Below are positions 1-9,426 of a stretch of 64,000 bases of DNA, one piece after another. The stretch is from Maribacter arenosus (GTDB lineage: Bacteria; Bacteroidota; Bacteroidia; Flavobacteriales; Flavobacteriaceae), in the NCBI RefSeq assembly GCF_014610845.1, contig NZ_JABTCG010000002.1, positions 124,001 to 188,000 on the forward strand, read 5' to 3'. Every line of letters begins with the position of its first letter. Within the stretch, counting starts at the first letter, position 1. A program made the position numbers and the translations under genes. The notes beneath the pieces were generated by a model that saw only the letters and a list, made by a program, of their open reading frames with translations, searched no databases and had not been told where the DNA came from.

Positions 1-680
1 TCGAGGATGGTGCAACATTGCAATTGGGAATCGGCAATATCCCAAATGCCGTTTTGAACAATCTTCATAACCATAAAAGGTTAGGAGTACATACCGAAAT
101 GTTTTCAGACGGGCTCTTACCACTTGTTGAAAAAGGCATAGTAACTGGAGAGGAAAAAGTAGTAGACGAGTGGAAAATAGTCACCTGTTTCGCAGCCGGT
201 TCAAAAAAACTCTATGACTTTATCGATGACAACCCGATGGTGTTGTTCAAAGAAGCAGCTTATACGAATGATACAGCGATAATACGAAGAAACCCAAAAG
301 TGACCGCGATAAACAGTGCGATTGAGATTGATCTTACCGGACAAATATGTGCGGATAGTATTGGGTATCTACATTTTTCAGGGGTAGGTGGTCAAATGGA
401 TTTTATAAGGGGTGCCCGACTATCCAATGGCGGTAAACCCATTTTTGCCTTAACTTCCCAAACAGCCAAAGGAGTCTCTAAAATTACTTCCCACTTAAGG
501 GAAGGTGCTGGTGTTACCACTACACGGGCACACGTTAATTATGTGGTCACCGAATATGGTGTGGTCAGTCTCTTTGGGAAGAACCTGCACCAACGGGCAA
601 AAGCCCTGATTTCAATTGCCCATCCCGACCACAGGGAGGCGTTGAGCAAAGCAGCTTATGAACGTTTTGAACGGGACTAG
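1..680 (+). CDS. acetyl-CoA hydrolase/transferase family protein, 3' part
   Basis: The frame is open from the left edge (it reads EDGATLQLGIGNIPNAVL from base 3), so the start lies outside the window. The visible ~225 residues match the C-terminal half of the acetyl-CoA hydrolase / 4-hydroxybutyrate CoA-transferase family. Features are the glycine-rich LQLGIGNIPNAV segment, the SGVGGQMDFIRGA stretch and the HVNYVVTEYGVV motif near the end. Such enzymes move CoA between acyl-CoA and a carboxylate in the cytoplasm. The exact substrate cannot be read from this fragment. It ends about 110 bases before the tetR gene and appears unrelated to the efflux unit that follows. Confidence 0.85.
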   Translation, partial: EDGATLQLGIGNIPNAVLNNLHNHKRLGVHTEMFSDGLLPLVEKGIVTGEEKVVDEWKIVTCFAAGSKKLYDFIDDNPMVLFKEAAYTNDTAIIRRNPKVTAINSAIEIDLTGQICADSIGYLHFSGVGGQMDFIRGARLSNGGKPIFALTSQTAKGVSKITSHLREGAGVTTTRAHVNYVVTEYGVVSLFGKNLHQRAKALISIAHPDHREALSKAAYERFERD

Positions 681-764
681 CCGTAACTTAAACGTCCTTG
701 ACTTTATCTCTTTCAACATTTAAATAGAAGGAATTTTTCCTATTGAAAACTTTTTTATATATTT

Positions 765-792
765 ACTAACCATTTAGTTAAACCATATAGTT
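765..792. promoter_or_regulatory. probable TetR operator
   Basis: The inverted repeat ACTAA-CCAT-TTAGT (765-778) is followed by a 12-base direct copy: AACCATTTAGTT at 768 and AACCATATAGTT at 781, a 13-base period. The pair ends just before the tetR start codon. TetR-family repressors usually bind such palindromes at their own promoter, so autoregulation of the efflux unit is inferred. Confidence 0.5.
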
Positions 793-793
793 A

Positions 794-1396
794 ATGAAAG
801 ATTCAAGTACAGAAGAAACTATTTTAAATGCCGCGATAACCATATTCCAAAAAAAAGGTATGGCAGGAGCAAGAATGCAGGAAATTGCCGATGAAGCCAA
901 CATAAACAAGGCCATGCTGCATTATTATTTTAGGAACAAACAACAGTTGTTTGAAGCCGTTTTTATGCAAGCCTTTCAAAAATTGGCTCCCCAATTGAAC
1001 CTGATTTTTGCTTCAGGGATAGGCGTTAATGAAAAAATTAGGCAATTCACTGCCAGTTATATAGATTTTATACTTGATAACCCCTACTTACCCAATTTTA
1101 TAGTTCAAGAGCTCAACAATAATCCAGAATTCGTCTTGAAATTTATGTCTCACAAAGGAAAACCCGACCCCACCCCCTTCTTAAGGCAAATAGAACAAGA
1201 AATCAATGCTGGGAACATCAAAAAAATACCTCCTAAACAATTGTTGCTCAATCTATTGTCCCTCACGATTTTTCCATTTGTGGGGGAAATAATGATCAAG
1301 GTATTAATGGGTATTTCGGACCTTGAATTTAAGAGGATGATGGAAGAACGAAAAACCTTGATCGCAGAACAGTTCATCAATAGTATAAGTATGTAA
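794..1396 (+). CDS. TetR/AcrR family transcriptional regulator
   Basis: A 200-residue protein with the N-terminal TetR helix-turn-helix (about residues 7-52: EETILNAAITIFQKKG, then MQEIADEANINKAMLHYYF) and an all-helical ligand-binding C-terminal domain. It is the first gene of a same-strand run with TolC, HlyD and ABC components. This resembles the CecR-ybhGFSR arrangement of enterobacteria, so it probably represses the efflux genes until a toxic ligand binds. Repeats that could be its operator lie directly upstream. The inducing compound is unknown. Confidence 0.9.
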   Translation: MKDSSTEETILNAAITIFQKKGMAGARMQEIADEANINKAMLHYYFRNKQQLFEAVFMQAFQKLAPQLNLIFASGIGVNEKIRQFTASYIDFILDNPYLPNFIVQELNNNPEFVLKFMSHKGKPDPTPFLRQIEQEINAGNIKKIPPKQLLLNLLSLTIFPFVGEIMIKVLMGISDLEFKRMMEERKTLIAEQFINSISM

Positions 1397-1418
1397 ATGG
1401 CCAATAAAGCATTGCAGA

Positions 1419-2708
1419 ATGAAAAAATTCAAATTCATCGGACTTTTTAAAAGTACTTTCTTGTTCCTTTTGTTTTTGCCTATGACCCTTATGGCACAAC
1501 AATCGATCACTCTAGACGAATGTTTTGATCTCGTTTCTAAAAACTATCCGTTGGCAAGGCAATCCGATTTACTTCAAAATCAATTACAACTTGATATGGA
1601 AGCCCTTGAAAAAGGCAAATTGCCCCAGTTGGATGTCAATGCACAGGCTTCGTATCAATCGGATGTGACCAGTTTGCCCATTCAACTTCCTAATGTTACT
1701 ATTGATCCGCCCAACAAAGATCAGTACCGTGCAACTTTGGATGTAAACCAATTGATCTACAACGGCGGGCAGATAAACGCCTTGGCAAAAGTTACGGAGG
1801 CAAAGGGTAAGGTAGGCCAACAAGAAGTTGTAGTAAATCTCTACCAACTTAAGAACCAAGTCAACCAACTCTATTTGTCCGTGTTGCTCTTGCAGGAAAA
1901 CCGTACCCTTTTGAATGCCAAAGAAAAACAATTGATGACGCGCCTAGATGAAGTTAATTCAGGTGTTAAATTCGGAATGCTGCTGCCATCCTCTGCCGAC
2001 GCCCTTGAAGTGGAACTTCTTAAAATAAAACAAAATTATGCGGAACTAGATCATTCTAAAGCAGGTTTGCTTGATAGACTGTCTTTATTAATTGGAAAGG
2101 ATCTCAATAATAATGTGGCCTTGCAACGGCCCGAAGTTGTTATGGATATCGACACCGACCCTAACAGGCCAGAACTAACCCTATTTGAACTTCAAAAAGA
2201 ACAGGTTCAGTTTTCAACGGAACTATTGTCTAAATCCAAATTGCCCAAGTTAAGCGCCTTCGCCCTAGGAGGCTATGGCAATCCCGGGCTGAATATGCTG
2301 GATAATTCGTTCAATACTTTTTATATGACAGGATTACGATTGAACTGGAACGTTTTCGATTGGAACAAGAACAAAACCGAAAAGCAATCGCTACAGATCA
2401 ACAAGGAAATTATCAATACCCAAAAAGAAACCTTTGAACTGAACAACAATGTTGAACTTACTGCCCTACTATCCGAAATCAATAAAATCACCGAATTGAT
2501 TTCGTATGACGAAGCGATTATCCCTTTACGGGAAAAAATGGTAAAAACGGCTGAATCACAGTTAAAGAACGGGGTCATTACCTCATCGGCCTATATTACC
2601 GAGTTTACGAACCTATATGAAGCCAAGAACAATCTGGCCTTGCATAAAACCCAAATGCTATTGACACAGATACAATATCAGATTTCGAAAGGAACTTATG
2701 GACAATAG
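1419..2708 (+). CDS. TolC family outer-membrane efflux protein
   Basis: A 429-residue protein with an N-terminal signal peptide (hydrophobic residues 9-24, ending LMAQQ) and the two long coiled-coil repeats of the outer-membrane efflux protein family. It begins with SITLDECFDLVSKNYPLA, the usual start of the mature TolC fold in Bacteroidota. It would form the trimeric outer-membrane channel for the HlyD adaptor and ABC pump encoded next. It starts 22 bases after tetR, so co-transcription is likely. Confidence 0.9.
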   Translation: MKKFKFIGLFKSTFLFLLFLPMTLMAQQSITLDECFDLVSKNYPLARQSDLLQNQLQLDMEALEKGKLPQLDVNAQASYQSDVTSLPIQLPNVTIDPPNKDQYRATLDVNQLIYNGGQINALAKVTEAKGKVGQQEVVVNLYQLKNQVNQLYLSVLLLQENRTLLNAKEKQLMTRLDEVNSGVKFGMLLPSSADALEVELLKIKQNYAELDHSKAGLLDRLSLLIGKDLNNNVALQRPEVVMDIDTDPNRPELTLFELQKEQVQFSTELLSKSKLPKLSAFALGGYGNPGLNMLDNSFNTFYMTGLRLNWNVFDWNKNKTEKQSLQINKEIINTQKETFELNNNVELTALLSEINKITELISYDEAIIPLREKMVKTAESQLKNGVITSSAYITEFTNLYEAKNNLALHKTQMLLTQIQYQISKGTYGQ

Positions 2709-2824
2709 CAATAAGGAACTGGGGTAAAGAGGTCAGCGTTAAGTTAATATTTAAGAAAGAGCAGCAGGTAGCGCCTTCAAAAAGACAAAACAATAAGTAA
2801 CATTAATCCAATAAACATATTAAA

Positions 2825-3721
2825 GTGAAAGCAACATATAAAATCATCATCGCGATAACCCTTACAACCTTTTTATCCTGTAGTGGCAATGGCGACAAAG
2901 CAGACGGCTACGGTAATTTTGAGGCTACAGAAACTACGGTCTCTGCCGAGGCCAATGGCAAACTTCTGTTTTTTGACGTTGAGGAGGGTCATGTACTCGA
3001 AGAAAACACCGTGGTGGGTGTGATCGATACGATTCAATTGTCACTTCAACGAGACCAATTGCAGGCGACAAAAAACACCATCTTTTCAAAATCCCGCAAC
3101 GTGCTTTCACAACGGGAAGTGCTCAAGGAACAATTGAAAGTGGCACAAAATGACCAGCAAAGAATTGTGAATCTGATCAAGGAAAACGCGGCCACCCCCA
3201 AACAATTGGATGATATCAATGGCCAAATCGAGATACTCAAACAACAGATGAAAAGCGTTGAAACACAGAATGCACCCATCGTGAACGAGGTAAAAGGCAT
3301 CGAGATCCAGATACAACAGATTGAGGATAAGATTCAAAAAAGTATCATCCAAAACCCTATAAAGGGTACCGTACTTGCAAAATATGCCGAACCCAATGAG
3401 ATTACGGCCTTTGGAAAACCCTTATATAAAATTGCCGATTTGGATATTATGGAACTTCGGGTCTATATCAGCGAGACACAATTGGCGAACATAAAAATGG
3501 GTCAGAAAGTAGAAGTGAAGATAGATGATGCAAACAGCATGAAATCATACAAAGGAACCGTATCATGGATTTCCGATTCCGCAGAGTTTACCCCCAAGAT
3601 AATACAGACCAAAGAGGAACGTGTAAACCTGGTATATGCCGTAAAAATCAGGGTAAAAAATGATGGTAGCCTCAAAATAGGAATGCCCGCGGAAATGTGG
3701 ATTGATAATGGCAATGAATAG
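2825..3721 (+). CDS. HlyD-type membrane-fusion lipoprotein of the efflux pump
   Basis: The start is GTG at 2825; a lipobox follows (TFLSC, Cys19), so the protein is probably a lipoprotein anchored in the inner membrane. The order is: biotinyl-lipoyl-like half (about 28-65), a long coiled-coil hairpin (about 70-180, rich in Q, K and E), the second lipoyl half, then a beta-barrel with IADLDIMELRVYISETQL. This is the periplasmic adaptor that joins the ABC permeases to TolC, equivalent to YbhG. It lies between the tolC-like gene and the ABC genes. Confidence 0.88.
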   Translation: MKATYKIIIAITLTTFLSCSGNGDKADGYGNFEATETTVSAEANGKLLFFDVEEGHVLEENTVVGVIDTIQLSLQRDQLQATKNTIFSKSRNVLSQREVLKEQLKVAQNDQQRIVNLIKENAATPKQLDDINGQIEILKQQMKSVETQNAPIVNEVKGIEIQIQQIEDKIQKSIIQNPIKGTVLAKYAEPNEITAFGKPLYKIADLDIMELRVYISETQLANIKMGQKVEVKIDDANSMKSYKGTVSWISDSAEFTPKIIQTKEERVNLVYAVKIRVKNDGSLKIGMPAEMWIDNGNE

Positions 3722-3751
3722 TCGATCAAAAATCAATACAATATTAATAGT

Positions 3752-4135
3752 ATGAAAATAGCGCAAATCATCGCATTGGTACTTGCCGGAGCTTTAGGCA
3801 TCATGTCGATCATCTCCGGATCAATGGTGTTATTGGGACTTCGTGAAGTAGGATATAGGGTACTGATCGGCCTGGTAATTTATAACGTGGTCTTAGGGGC
3901 TCTTTCTGTTATTACCGCATTCTTGATATGGAAAAACTTTTTGCTTTCCAGAAAATTGATACCCCTGATTCTTATTTTCCATGCATTGGTGCTAGCCTAT
4001 CTCTACTTTTTTAGTGACACGGTTGCTATGGAAAGTTTAAAGGCAATGACCTTTCGAGTAGGCGTCTGGCTATTAATCTTCATTTTGACACTACCAGGAA
4101 AAAACAAATACCTTGAAATAAAACGTGAACAATGA
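3752..4135 (+). CDS. small four-helix membrane protein of the efflux operon
   Basis: A 127-residue protein with about four hydrophobic segments (roughly residues 5-28, 36-60, 70-88 and 98-115). No catalytic motif is visible and no named family is recognised. Its stop overlaps the next start (ATGA), so it is translated with the following lipoprotein. Position inside the HlyD-ABC operon suggests an accessory role, but that rests on context only. Confidence 0.7.
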   Translation: MKIAQIIALVLAGALGIMSIISGSMVLLGLREVGYRVLIGLVIYNVVLGALSVITAFLIWKNFLLSRKLIPLILIFHALVLAYLYFFSDTVAMESLKAMTFRVGVWLLIFILTLPGKNKYLEIKREQ

Positions 4136-4620
4136 AAAAAACAGCAGTAATAATGGCAGCAATACTTTCCTTGGTTATAAGTTGTAAGGAAACGAACAAG
4201 GAAAATCCCGCCGAAGAGAAAACCAAGGTCGAAACCATCGATTATGAAAGCCATTCAACGATGTTCCATGAACCCAACGAAACCTGGGTCAACGAAATTA
4301 TGCTGAACAACGGCCTCAAATGGTCTGCGAACACGGAAACTACGGATGGGGTTAGGGAAATGTTGATATTGATAGAGGATAACAAAACCACCACAACGGT
4401 TGACTATAAAAATCTGGGAGTTGCGTTAAATAATGTAAAGAATATGGTGGTCAAGGAATGCACTATGAAAGGGGCATCACACGACAACCTTCATGTTTGG
4501 TTGCATCCGCTAATCGATAAAATAGCGCTTCTACAAAAGGTTGAAAATCCAGAGGAAGGGTCACAATTAACTTCAAGTATACAGGAACACTTGGAAGCAT
4601 ATTACGATTATTTTGAGTAA
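4132..4620 (+). CDS. putative lipoprotein of the efflux operon
   Basis: A 162-residue protein with a lipobox at Cys18 (SLVISC) followed by a charged K/E-rich linker. The rest is mostly helical, with no recognised family motif. One histidine-containing segment (DNLHVWLHPLIDK) could be a ligand site, but this is speculative. It overlaps the upstream membrane protein by four bases and precedes the first ATPase by 26 bases. It is probably exported with the pump; its function is unknown. Confidence 0.65.
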   Translation: MKKTAVIMAAILSLVISCKETNKENPAEEKTKVETIDYESHSTMFHEPNETWVNEIMLNNGLKWSANTETTDGVREMLILIEDNKTTTTVDYKNLGVALNNVKNMVVKECTMKGASHDNLHVWLHPLIDKIALLQKVENPEEGSQLTSSIQEHLEAYYDYFE

Positions 4621-4646
4621 AACCTAATCCTTTCAATGAGCAGTCA

Positions 4647-5549
4647 ATGGGTATAAAAGTCATCAACATCAGCAAAACTTACGACAAGATAAAAGCCTTG
4701 GAAAACATTTCCTTTGAGGTGAAACCTGGGGAACTGTTCGGCTTGATAGGCCCTGACGGGGCAGGTAAGACCACCTTGTTCCGCATATTGACAACCTTAT
4801 TGATCGCCGATACAGGGGAAGCCACAGTAGCAGGATATGATGTCGTCCAAGAGTATAAGTCGATCAGAAATCATGTAGGTTATATGCCTGGACGGTTTTC
4901 CCTCTACCAAGATTTGACCGTGGAGGAAAACCTGAACTTTTTTGCCACCATTTTTGGAACTACGATTGAAGAGAACTACGACCTTATAAAAGATATTTAT
5001 GTGCAAATAGAACCCTTTAAAAATCGAAGGGCCGGCAAGCTTTCAGGAGGGATGAAACAAAAACTAGCCTTGTCCTGTGCGTTGATCCACAAACCAAAAG
5101 TGTTGTTCTTGGATGAACCTACAACCGGAGTGGATCCCGTTTCGCGAAAGGAGTTTTGGGAAATGCTCAAGCGTCTACAAAAGAAAAATATTACCATTCT
5201 GGTTTCTACACCCTATATGGACGAGGCCGAGCTCTGCGATAGGATTGCCCTTATCACAGACGGTAAAATATTAGAAATCGATACTCCGGAGGCCATAAAA
5301 TCATCCTTCCCAAAGAAAATCTATAGGGTTAAGTCCTCGGGGACCTTCCAATTGATTCAGGATCTAGGAGCTTATGATAAAACACATAGTGCCTATCCCT
5401 TTGGGGAGTACATACATTTTACAAGTACATCAACGGACTTTAAAGCCAAGGATCTGGTGGACTTTTTAAAAGAAAAAAATCATTCGAATATCGAGGTTAT
5501 GGAAACAGATCCAACGATTGAAGATACATTCATGGAACTGTCCAAATGA
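4647..5549 (+). CDS. ABC transporter ATP-binding protein (first of two)
   Basis: A 300-residue ATPase: Walker A GPDGAGKTT (35-43), signature LSGGMKQK, Walker B VLFLDEPTTGVD and a C-terminal extension of about 80 residues. The Walker A has Asp where most have Asn, and the usual switch histidine is replaced (VSTPYMDEAE); both also occur in the N-terminal half of YbhF. Its stop overlaps the second ATPase gene by four bases. The pair therefore looks like a split YbhF, and this half may be the degenerate nucleotide site. Confidence 0.88.
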   Translation: MGIKVINISKTYDKIKALENISFEVKPGELFGLIGPDGAGKTTLFRILTTLLIADTGEATVAGYDVVQEYKSIRNHVGYMPGRFSLYQDLTVEENLNFFATIFGTTIEENYDLIKDIYVQIEPFKNRRAGKLSGGMKQKLALSCALIHKPKVLFLDEPTTGVDPVSRKEFWEMLKRLQKKNITILVSTPYMDEAELCDRIALITDGKILEIDTPEAIKSSFPKKIYRVKSSGTFQLIQDLGAYDKTHSAYPFGEYIHFTSTSTDFKAKDLVDFLKEKNHSNIEVMETDPTIEDTFMELSK

Positions 5550-6280
5550 AAAAGGAAAACGCCATATATGTCGAAAACTTGACCAAAATGTTCGGTGATT
5601 TCACGGCGGTCAACAACATTTCATTCGAAGTGGGCAAAGGGGAGGTTTTTGGTTTTTTAGGTGCAAACGGCGCGGGGAAAACCACCGCCATGAAAATGCT
5701 TATAGGAATTTTGAAACCCACCTCGGGGCATGCCCAAGTGGCTAGTTTCGATGTTGCTTCACAGGCAGATGAGGTTAAGAAAAGCATTGGGTATATGAGT
5801 CAGCGGTTCTCATTGTACAATGACCTGACCATAAAAGAGAATATTACCTTTTTCGGAGGAATATACGGACTGAAGAAATCGGTTATCAAGGAAAAGACAC
5901 AGGAATTGATCGATGAGTTGGGCCTAAAGGACGAAGCCAACAAATTGGTGAAATCATTACCCCTTGGTTGGAAACAGAAAGTGGCTTTTTCGGTATCACT
6001 TCTGCATAACCCCAGGATTATTTTTTTGGATGAGCCCACAGGAGGCGTTGACCCAATTACGAGAAGGCAATTTTGGGAAATGATCTATAGGGAGGCACAT
6101 AAAGGGAAAACAATATTCGTCACCACCCATTATATGGATGAGGCCGAGTACTGTGATCGGGTTTCCATTATGGTAGAGGGTAAAATCGAGGCGTTGGATA
6201 CCCCAAAAAACTTAAAAACACAATATAAAGTGGACTCGATGAACCAAGTGTTCCTCAAGTTGGCAAGAAATATAGAATAA
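5546..6280 (+). CDS. ABC transporter ATP-binding protein (second of two)
   Basis: A 244-residue ATPase with Walker A GANGAGKTT, Q-loop YMSQRFSLY, Walker B IIFLDEPTGGVD and the switch histidine (VTTHYMDEAE). The signature is altered (LPLGWKQK instead of LSGGxxQ), as in the C-terminal half of YbhF. The two ATPases thus have complementary defects, as expected for an obligate heterodimer with one good catalytic site. Translation is coupled to the upstream ATPase by an ATGA overlap, and it is followed by the two permeases. Confidence 0.9.
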   Translation: MKKENAIYVENLTKMFGDFTAVNNISFEVGKGEVFGFLGANGAGKTTAMKMLIGILKPTSGHAQVASFDVASQADEVKKSIGYMSQRFSLYNDLTIKENITFFGGIYGLKKSVIKEKTQELIDELGLKDEANKLVKSLPLGWKQKVAFSVSLLHNPRIIFLDEPTGGVDPITRRQFWEMIYREAHKGKTIFVTTHYMDEAEYCDRVSIMVEGKIEALDTPKNLKTQYKVDSMNQVFLKLARNIE

Positions 6281-6289
6281 AAAGATGCC

Positions 6290-7396
6290 ATGAAACGATT
6301 TATAGGATTCATAGAAAAGGAGTTTTATCATATCCTTCGCGATAGACGATCCTTGTTTATCCTTTTTGGCATGCCCATTGTTCAGGTTTTGTTATTTGGC
6401 TTTGCCATTACCAATGAAATAAACAATGTGGATATTGCCATTTTGGACCATTCCAAGGATGCGACCACTAAGGTAATCATCGACAAAATTGCCGCCTCTG
6501 AATATTTCAGTATAAAACAGTTTATAGATTATGAAGCGGCCATAGAACCCGCATTTAAAAAAGGCCAAATTAAGGCTGTATTGAATTTCGAAAAAGATTT
6601 CAGCAATAAGTTGATATCCGAGAAAAAGGCGACCATACAAATCCTTACGGACGCCACCGACCCGAATACAGCCAATACCATCAGTAATTATATGGCATCG
6701 ATATTACAGAATTACCAAGAGGAACTCAATAAAGGTATCGCCTTGTCGTATCAAATAGTCCCTAAAACAAGATTGGCTTACAATCCAGAACTTAAAAGTG
6801 TTTTTATGTTCGTCCCAGGTGTTATGACCGTTATACTTATGCTTGTCTCCGCCATGATGACCTCGATATCTATTACAAGGGAAAAAGAACTAGGGACTAT
6901 GGAAATCTTGTTGGTCTCGCCGTTAAAGCCACTTCAAGTCATAATCGGGAAAGTGGTACCCTATATACTTCTTGCGGTCATAAATGCCATAATCATCATT
7001 TTGCTAAGCATTTTTGTCTTTAGAATGCCTGTACAGGGCAGCCTTTTTCTTTTAGGGGCGGAAAGTCTATTGTTCATTATCAATGCACTTTCCTTGGGGA
7101 TTTTGATCTCAACCATTTCAGCATCCCAGCAGACTGCAATGATGGCCTCTTTGATGGGATTGATGTTGCCGGTAATCCTCTTGTCAGGTTTTATATTTCC
7201 CATAAGCAGTATGCCAATCCCCTTGCAGATTATTAGTAATATAATTCCTGCCAAATGGTTTATCATCATTTTAAAGGGAATCATGTTAAAAGGCGTGGGC
7301 TTGGCTTATATATGGAAAGAAACCTTGGTATTATTAGGAATGACTTTATTGTTCATTGGCATAAGCACCAAAAAATATAAAATTAGATTAGAATGA
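6290..7396 (+). CDS. ABC-2 type permease (YbhS/YhiI-like)
   Basis: A 368-residue ABC-2 membrane protein: one N-terminal helix (about 22-42), a periplasmic domain of about 130 residues, then five or more C-terminal helices with the cytoplasmic loop ITREKELGTMEILLVSPL. This layout is typical of YbhS/YbhR drug-export permeases. It starts ten bases after the second ATPase and pairs with the next permease. Confidence 0.9.
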   Translation: MKRFIGFIEKEFYHILRDRRSLFILFGMPIVQVLLFGFAITNEINNVDIAILDHSKDATTKVIIDKIAASEYFSIKQFIDYEAAIEPAFKKGQIKAVLNFEKDFSNKLISEKKATIQILTDATDPNTANTISNYMASILQNYQEELNKGIALSYQIVPKTRLAYNPELKSVFMFVPGVMTVILMLVSAMMTSISITREKELGTMEILLVSPLKPLQVIIGKVVPYILLAVINAIIIILLSIFVFRMPVQGSLFLLGAESLLFIINALSLGILISTISASQQTAMMASLMGLMLPVILLSGFIFPISSMPIPLQIISNIIPAKWFIIILKGIMLKGVGLAYIWKETLVLLGMTLLFIGISTKKYKIRLE

Positions 7397-7445
7397 AAAG
7401 TATGCCCATGAGTGTCCCAAGCAATTAAATCGATTAAGAGAAACA

Positions 7446-8567
7446 ATGAACATCATTCGTTATATCATACAAAAGGAATTTAGGCAAATCTTTAGGAATA
7501 AGGCGATGTTGCCCATCATATTTGTGATGCCCTTAATTCAATTGATCATCTTATCGAACGCGGCCACTTTTGAGGTTAAAAACATTAAGTTCGGGTATAT
7601 TGATAATGACAAGACCTCCTTTTCACGTGAGTTGATCGAAAAATTCAATGCTTCGACCTATTTTAATGTACTTACCGATTATCCTACGGCTAAAATGGCA
7701 AGTTCAGCCATGTTAAATGGAAATGTGGATGTCGTACTCGAAATCCCCCCCTATTTTGAACGAAACCTTCTAAAGGATAAAAAAACAGATTTGTCACTAA
7801 CGATTAATGCGATTGATGGTGCGGCTGCCGGGGTTGAAAATGTATATGCAAGTCAAATCGTTCAACAATTCAACAAAAAAGCGCAAATCGACTTTAGGTT
7901 ACAGGGCGTTGCGATTGACCAACAGCAACTCATCGAGACCATTCCCCTATTTTGGTATAATGAGACCTTAAATTATAAAACCTTTATGGTTCCGGGAATA
8001 TTGGTATTATTGGTAACCATGATTACTCTTTTTCTTTCTGGAATGAACGTTGTTCGGGAGAAGGAAATAGGGACATTGGAACAAATCAATGTAACGCCTA
8101 TTAAAAAATACCATTTCATTATAGGCAAGCTTTTCCCCTTTTTGGTTTTAGGGCTGGTGTTATTGACTGTAGGATTGATCATTGCCAAACTTTTGTTCAA
8201 TATTCCCATCATAGGAAGTATAACCCTTATGTATGGGTATACCATTATCTATATCCTTGTTATTTTAGGAATTGGTTTATTCATTTCAAACTATACGGAA
8301 ACCCAACAACAGGCCATGTTCATTGCCTGGTTCTTTATGGTTATTTTTATTTTGATGAGTGGGTTATTCACCCCAATTGAGAGTATGCCAAAGTGGGCCC
8401 AGATCCTGACCGAATTCAATCCCATAAAATATTTTGTGCAAGTAATGCGTATGGTCATGCTCAAAGGAGCAGGATTTACGGATATTATACCACAGTTATT
8501 AAAGACCCTGTTATATGCAATTGTTATGAACGGCCTAGCCGTATGGAGTTATAAGAAAGTCAGTTGA
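7446..8567 (+). CDS. ABC-2 type permease (YbhR-like)
   Basis: A 373-residue paralogue of the previous gene with the same layout: an N-terminal helix, a large periplasmic domain and a C-terminal five-helix bundle. The coupling loop is VVREKEIGTLEQINVTPI, and a GLFTPIESMPKWAQ loop precedes the last helices. With the upstream permease it would form the heterodimeric channel of the efflux pump. It is the last gene of the operon. Confidence 0.9.
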   Translation: MNIIRYIIQKEFRQIFRNKAMLPIIFVMPLIQLIILSNAATFEVKNIKFGYIDNDKTSFSRELIEKFNASTYFNVLTDYPTAKMASSAMLNGNVDVVLEIPPYFERNLLKDKKTDLSLTINAIDGAAAGVENVYASQIVQQFNKKAQIDFRLQGVAIDQQQLIETIPLFWYNETLNYKTFMVPGILVLLVTMITLFLSGMNVVREKEIGTLEQINVTPIKKYHFIIGKLFPFLVLGLVLLTVGLIIAKLLFNIPIIGSITLMYGYTIIYILVILGIGLFISNYTETQQQAMFIAWFFMVIFILMSGLFTPIESMPKWAQILTEFNPIKYFVQVMRMVMLKGAGFTDIIPQLLKTLLYAIVMNGLAVWSYKKVS

Positions 8568-8655
8568 AAATGATTCAATGTTTCACAAGATCAATCAGAA
8601 GTATTGTAAGACCCTTAAGTTCTTCGAACTTGAAACCTAACACTCGAAATTTGAT

Positions 8656-9426
8656 ATGAAAAACAATACTAACAACAGGTTGCAGACCGAAGAATCCATA
8701 TTTCTTAAAGGGCCACTTTCCAGGTTCAAGGAACTGTTCTTCACGTTCAGGGTAATGTTCAGTTTTATCAAGGGTTTCCGAAAAATGCACTTTATTGGGC
8801 CCTGCGTCACCGTATTCGGGTCGGCACGGTTTGAAACTGACAATCTGTTTTATCAACAGGCGGAAAAAGTGGGGGCTGCTTTAGCAGATCTCGGCTTTAC
8901 GGTCATGACCGGTGGTGGCCCGGGAATTATGGAAGCAGCCAACAAAGGGGCTTACGAGTCAGGTGGCTATTCGGTAGGCTGTAACATTATCCTACCTTTT
9001 GAACAGAAACCTAATCCGTATTTGCATACATGGATCGATATCCGCTACTTTTTTGTTCGGAAGTTCCTTTTGATGAAATATTCCTACGCTTTTGTGGTCA
9101 TGCCTGGCGGAATGGGCACGCTCGATGAACTCTTCGAATCGATTACGCTCATACAGACCAAAATGATCCAGAATTTCCCCGTCGTCATTTTCGGTTCGGA
9201 ATATCATAAAGAACTCTGTCATCATATAGAAATAATGGCAAAAAACGAAAGTATAAGTCCTGAGGATATGGAACTCCTTTTTGTGACCGATTCCGTGGAA
9301 GAAATGGCAGAACATATCAAGACCCATGCCATCAAAAAATTCAAATTGGTCAAAAAGGAACAAAAGCCGAAGTGGTGGTTCGGGGAAAGTAGCCAAAAAG
9401 TATCCGTAATACATAGAACGAGATGA
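8656..9426 (+). CDS. LOG family protein (TIGR00730 Rossmann fold)
   Basis: A 256-residue protein with both LOG signatures: GGGPGIMEAANKGA and PGGMGTLDELFE. Members hydrolyse nucleoside 5'-monophosphates to free the base, for example cytokinin riboside monophosphate phosphoribohydrolases. Older annotation calls them lysine decarboxylases, which the motifs do not support. A long N-terminal extension (about 45 residues) and a basic C-terminal tail are present. It overlaps the DUF2141 gene by four bases, so the three genes to 10789 form an operon. Confidence 0.88.
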   Translation: MKNNTNNRLQTEESIFLKGPLSRFKELFFTFRVMFSFIKGFRKMHFIGPCVTVFGSARFETDNLFYQQAEKVGAALADLGFTVMTGGGPGIMEAANKGAYESGGYSVGCNIILPFEQKPNPYLHTWIDIRYFFVRKFLLMKYSYAFVVMPGGMGTLDELFESITLIQTKMIQNFPVVIFGSEYHKELCHHIEIMAKNESISPEDMELLFVTDSVEEMAEHIKTHAIKKFKLVKKEQKPKWWFGESSQKVSVIHRTR

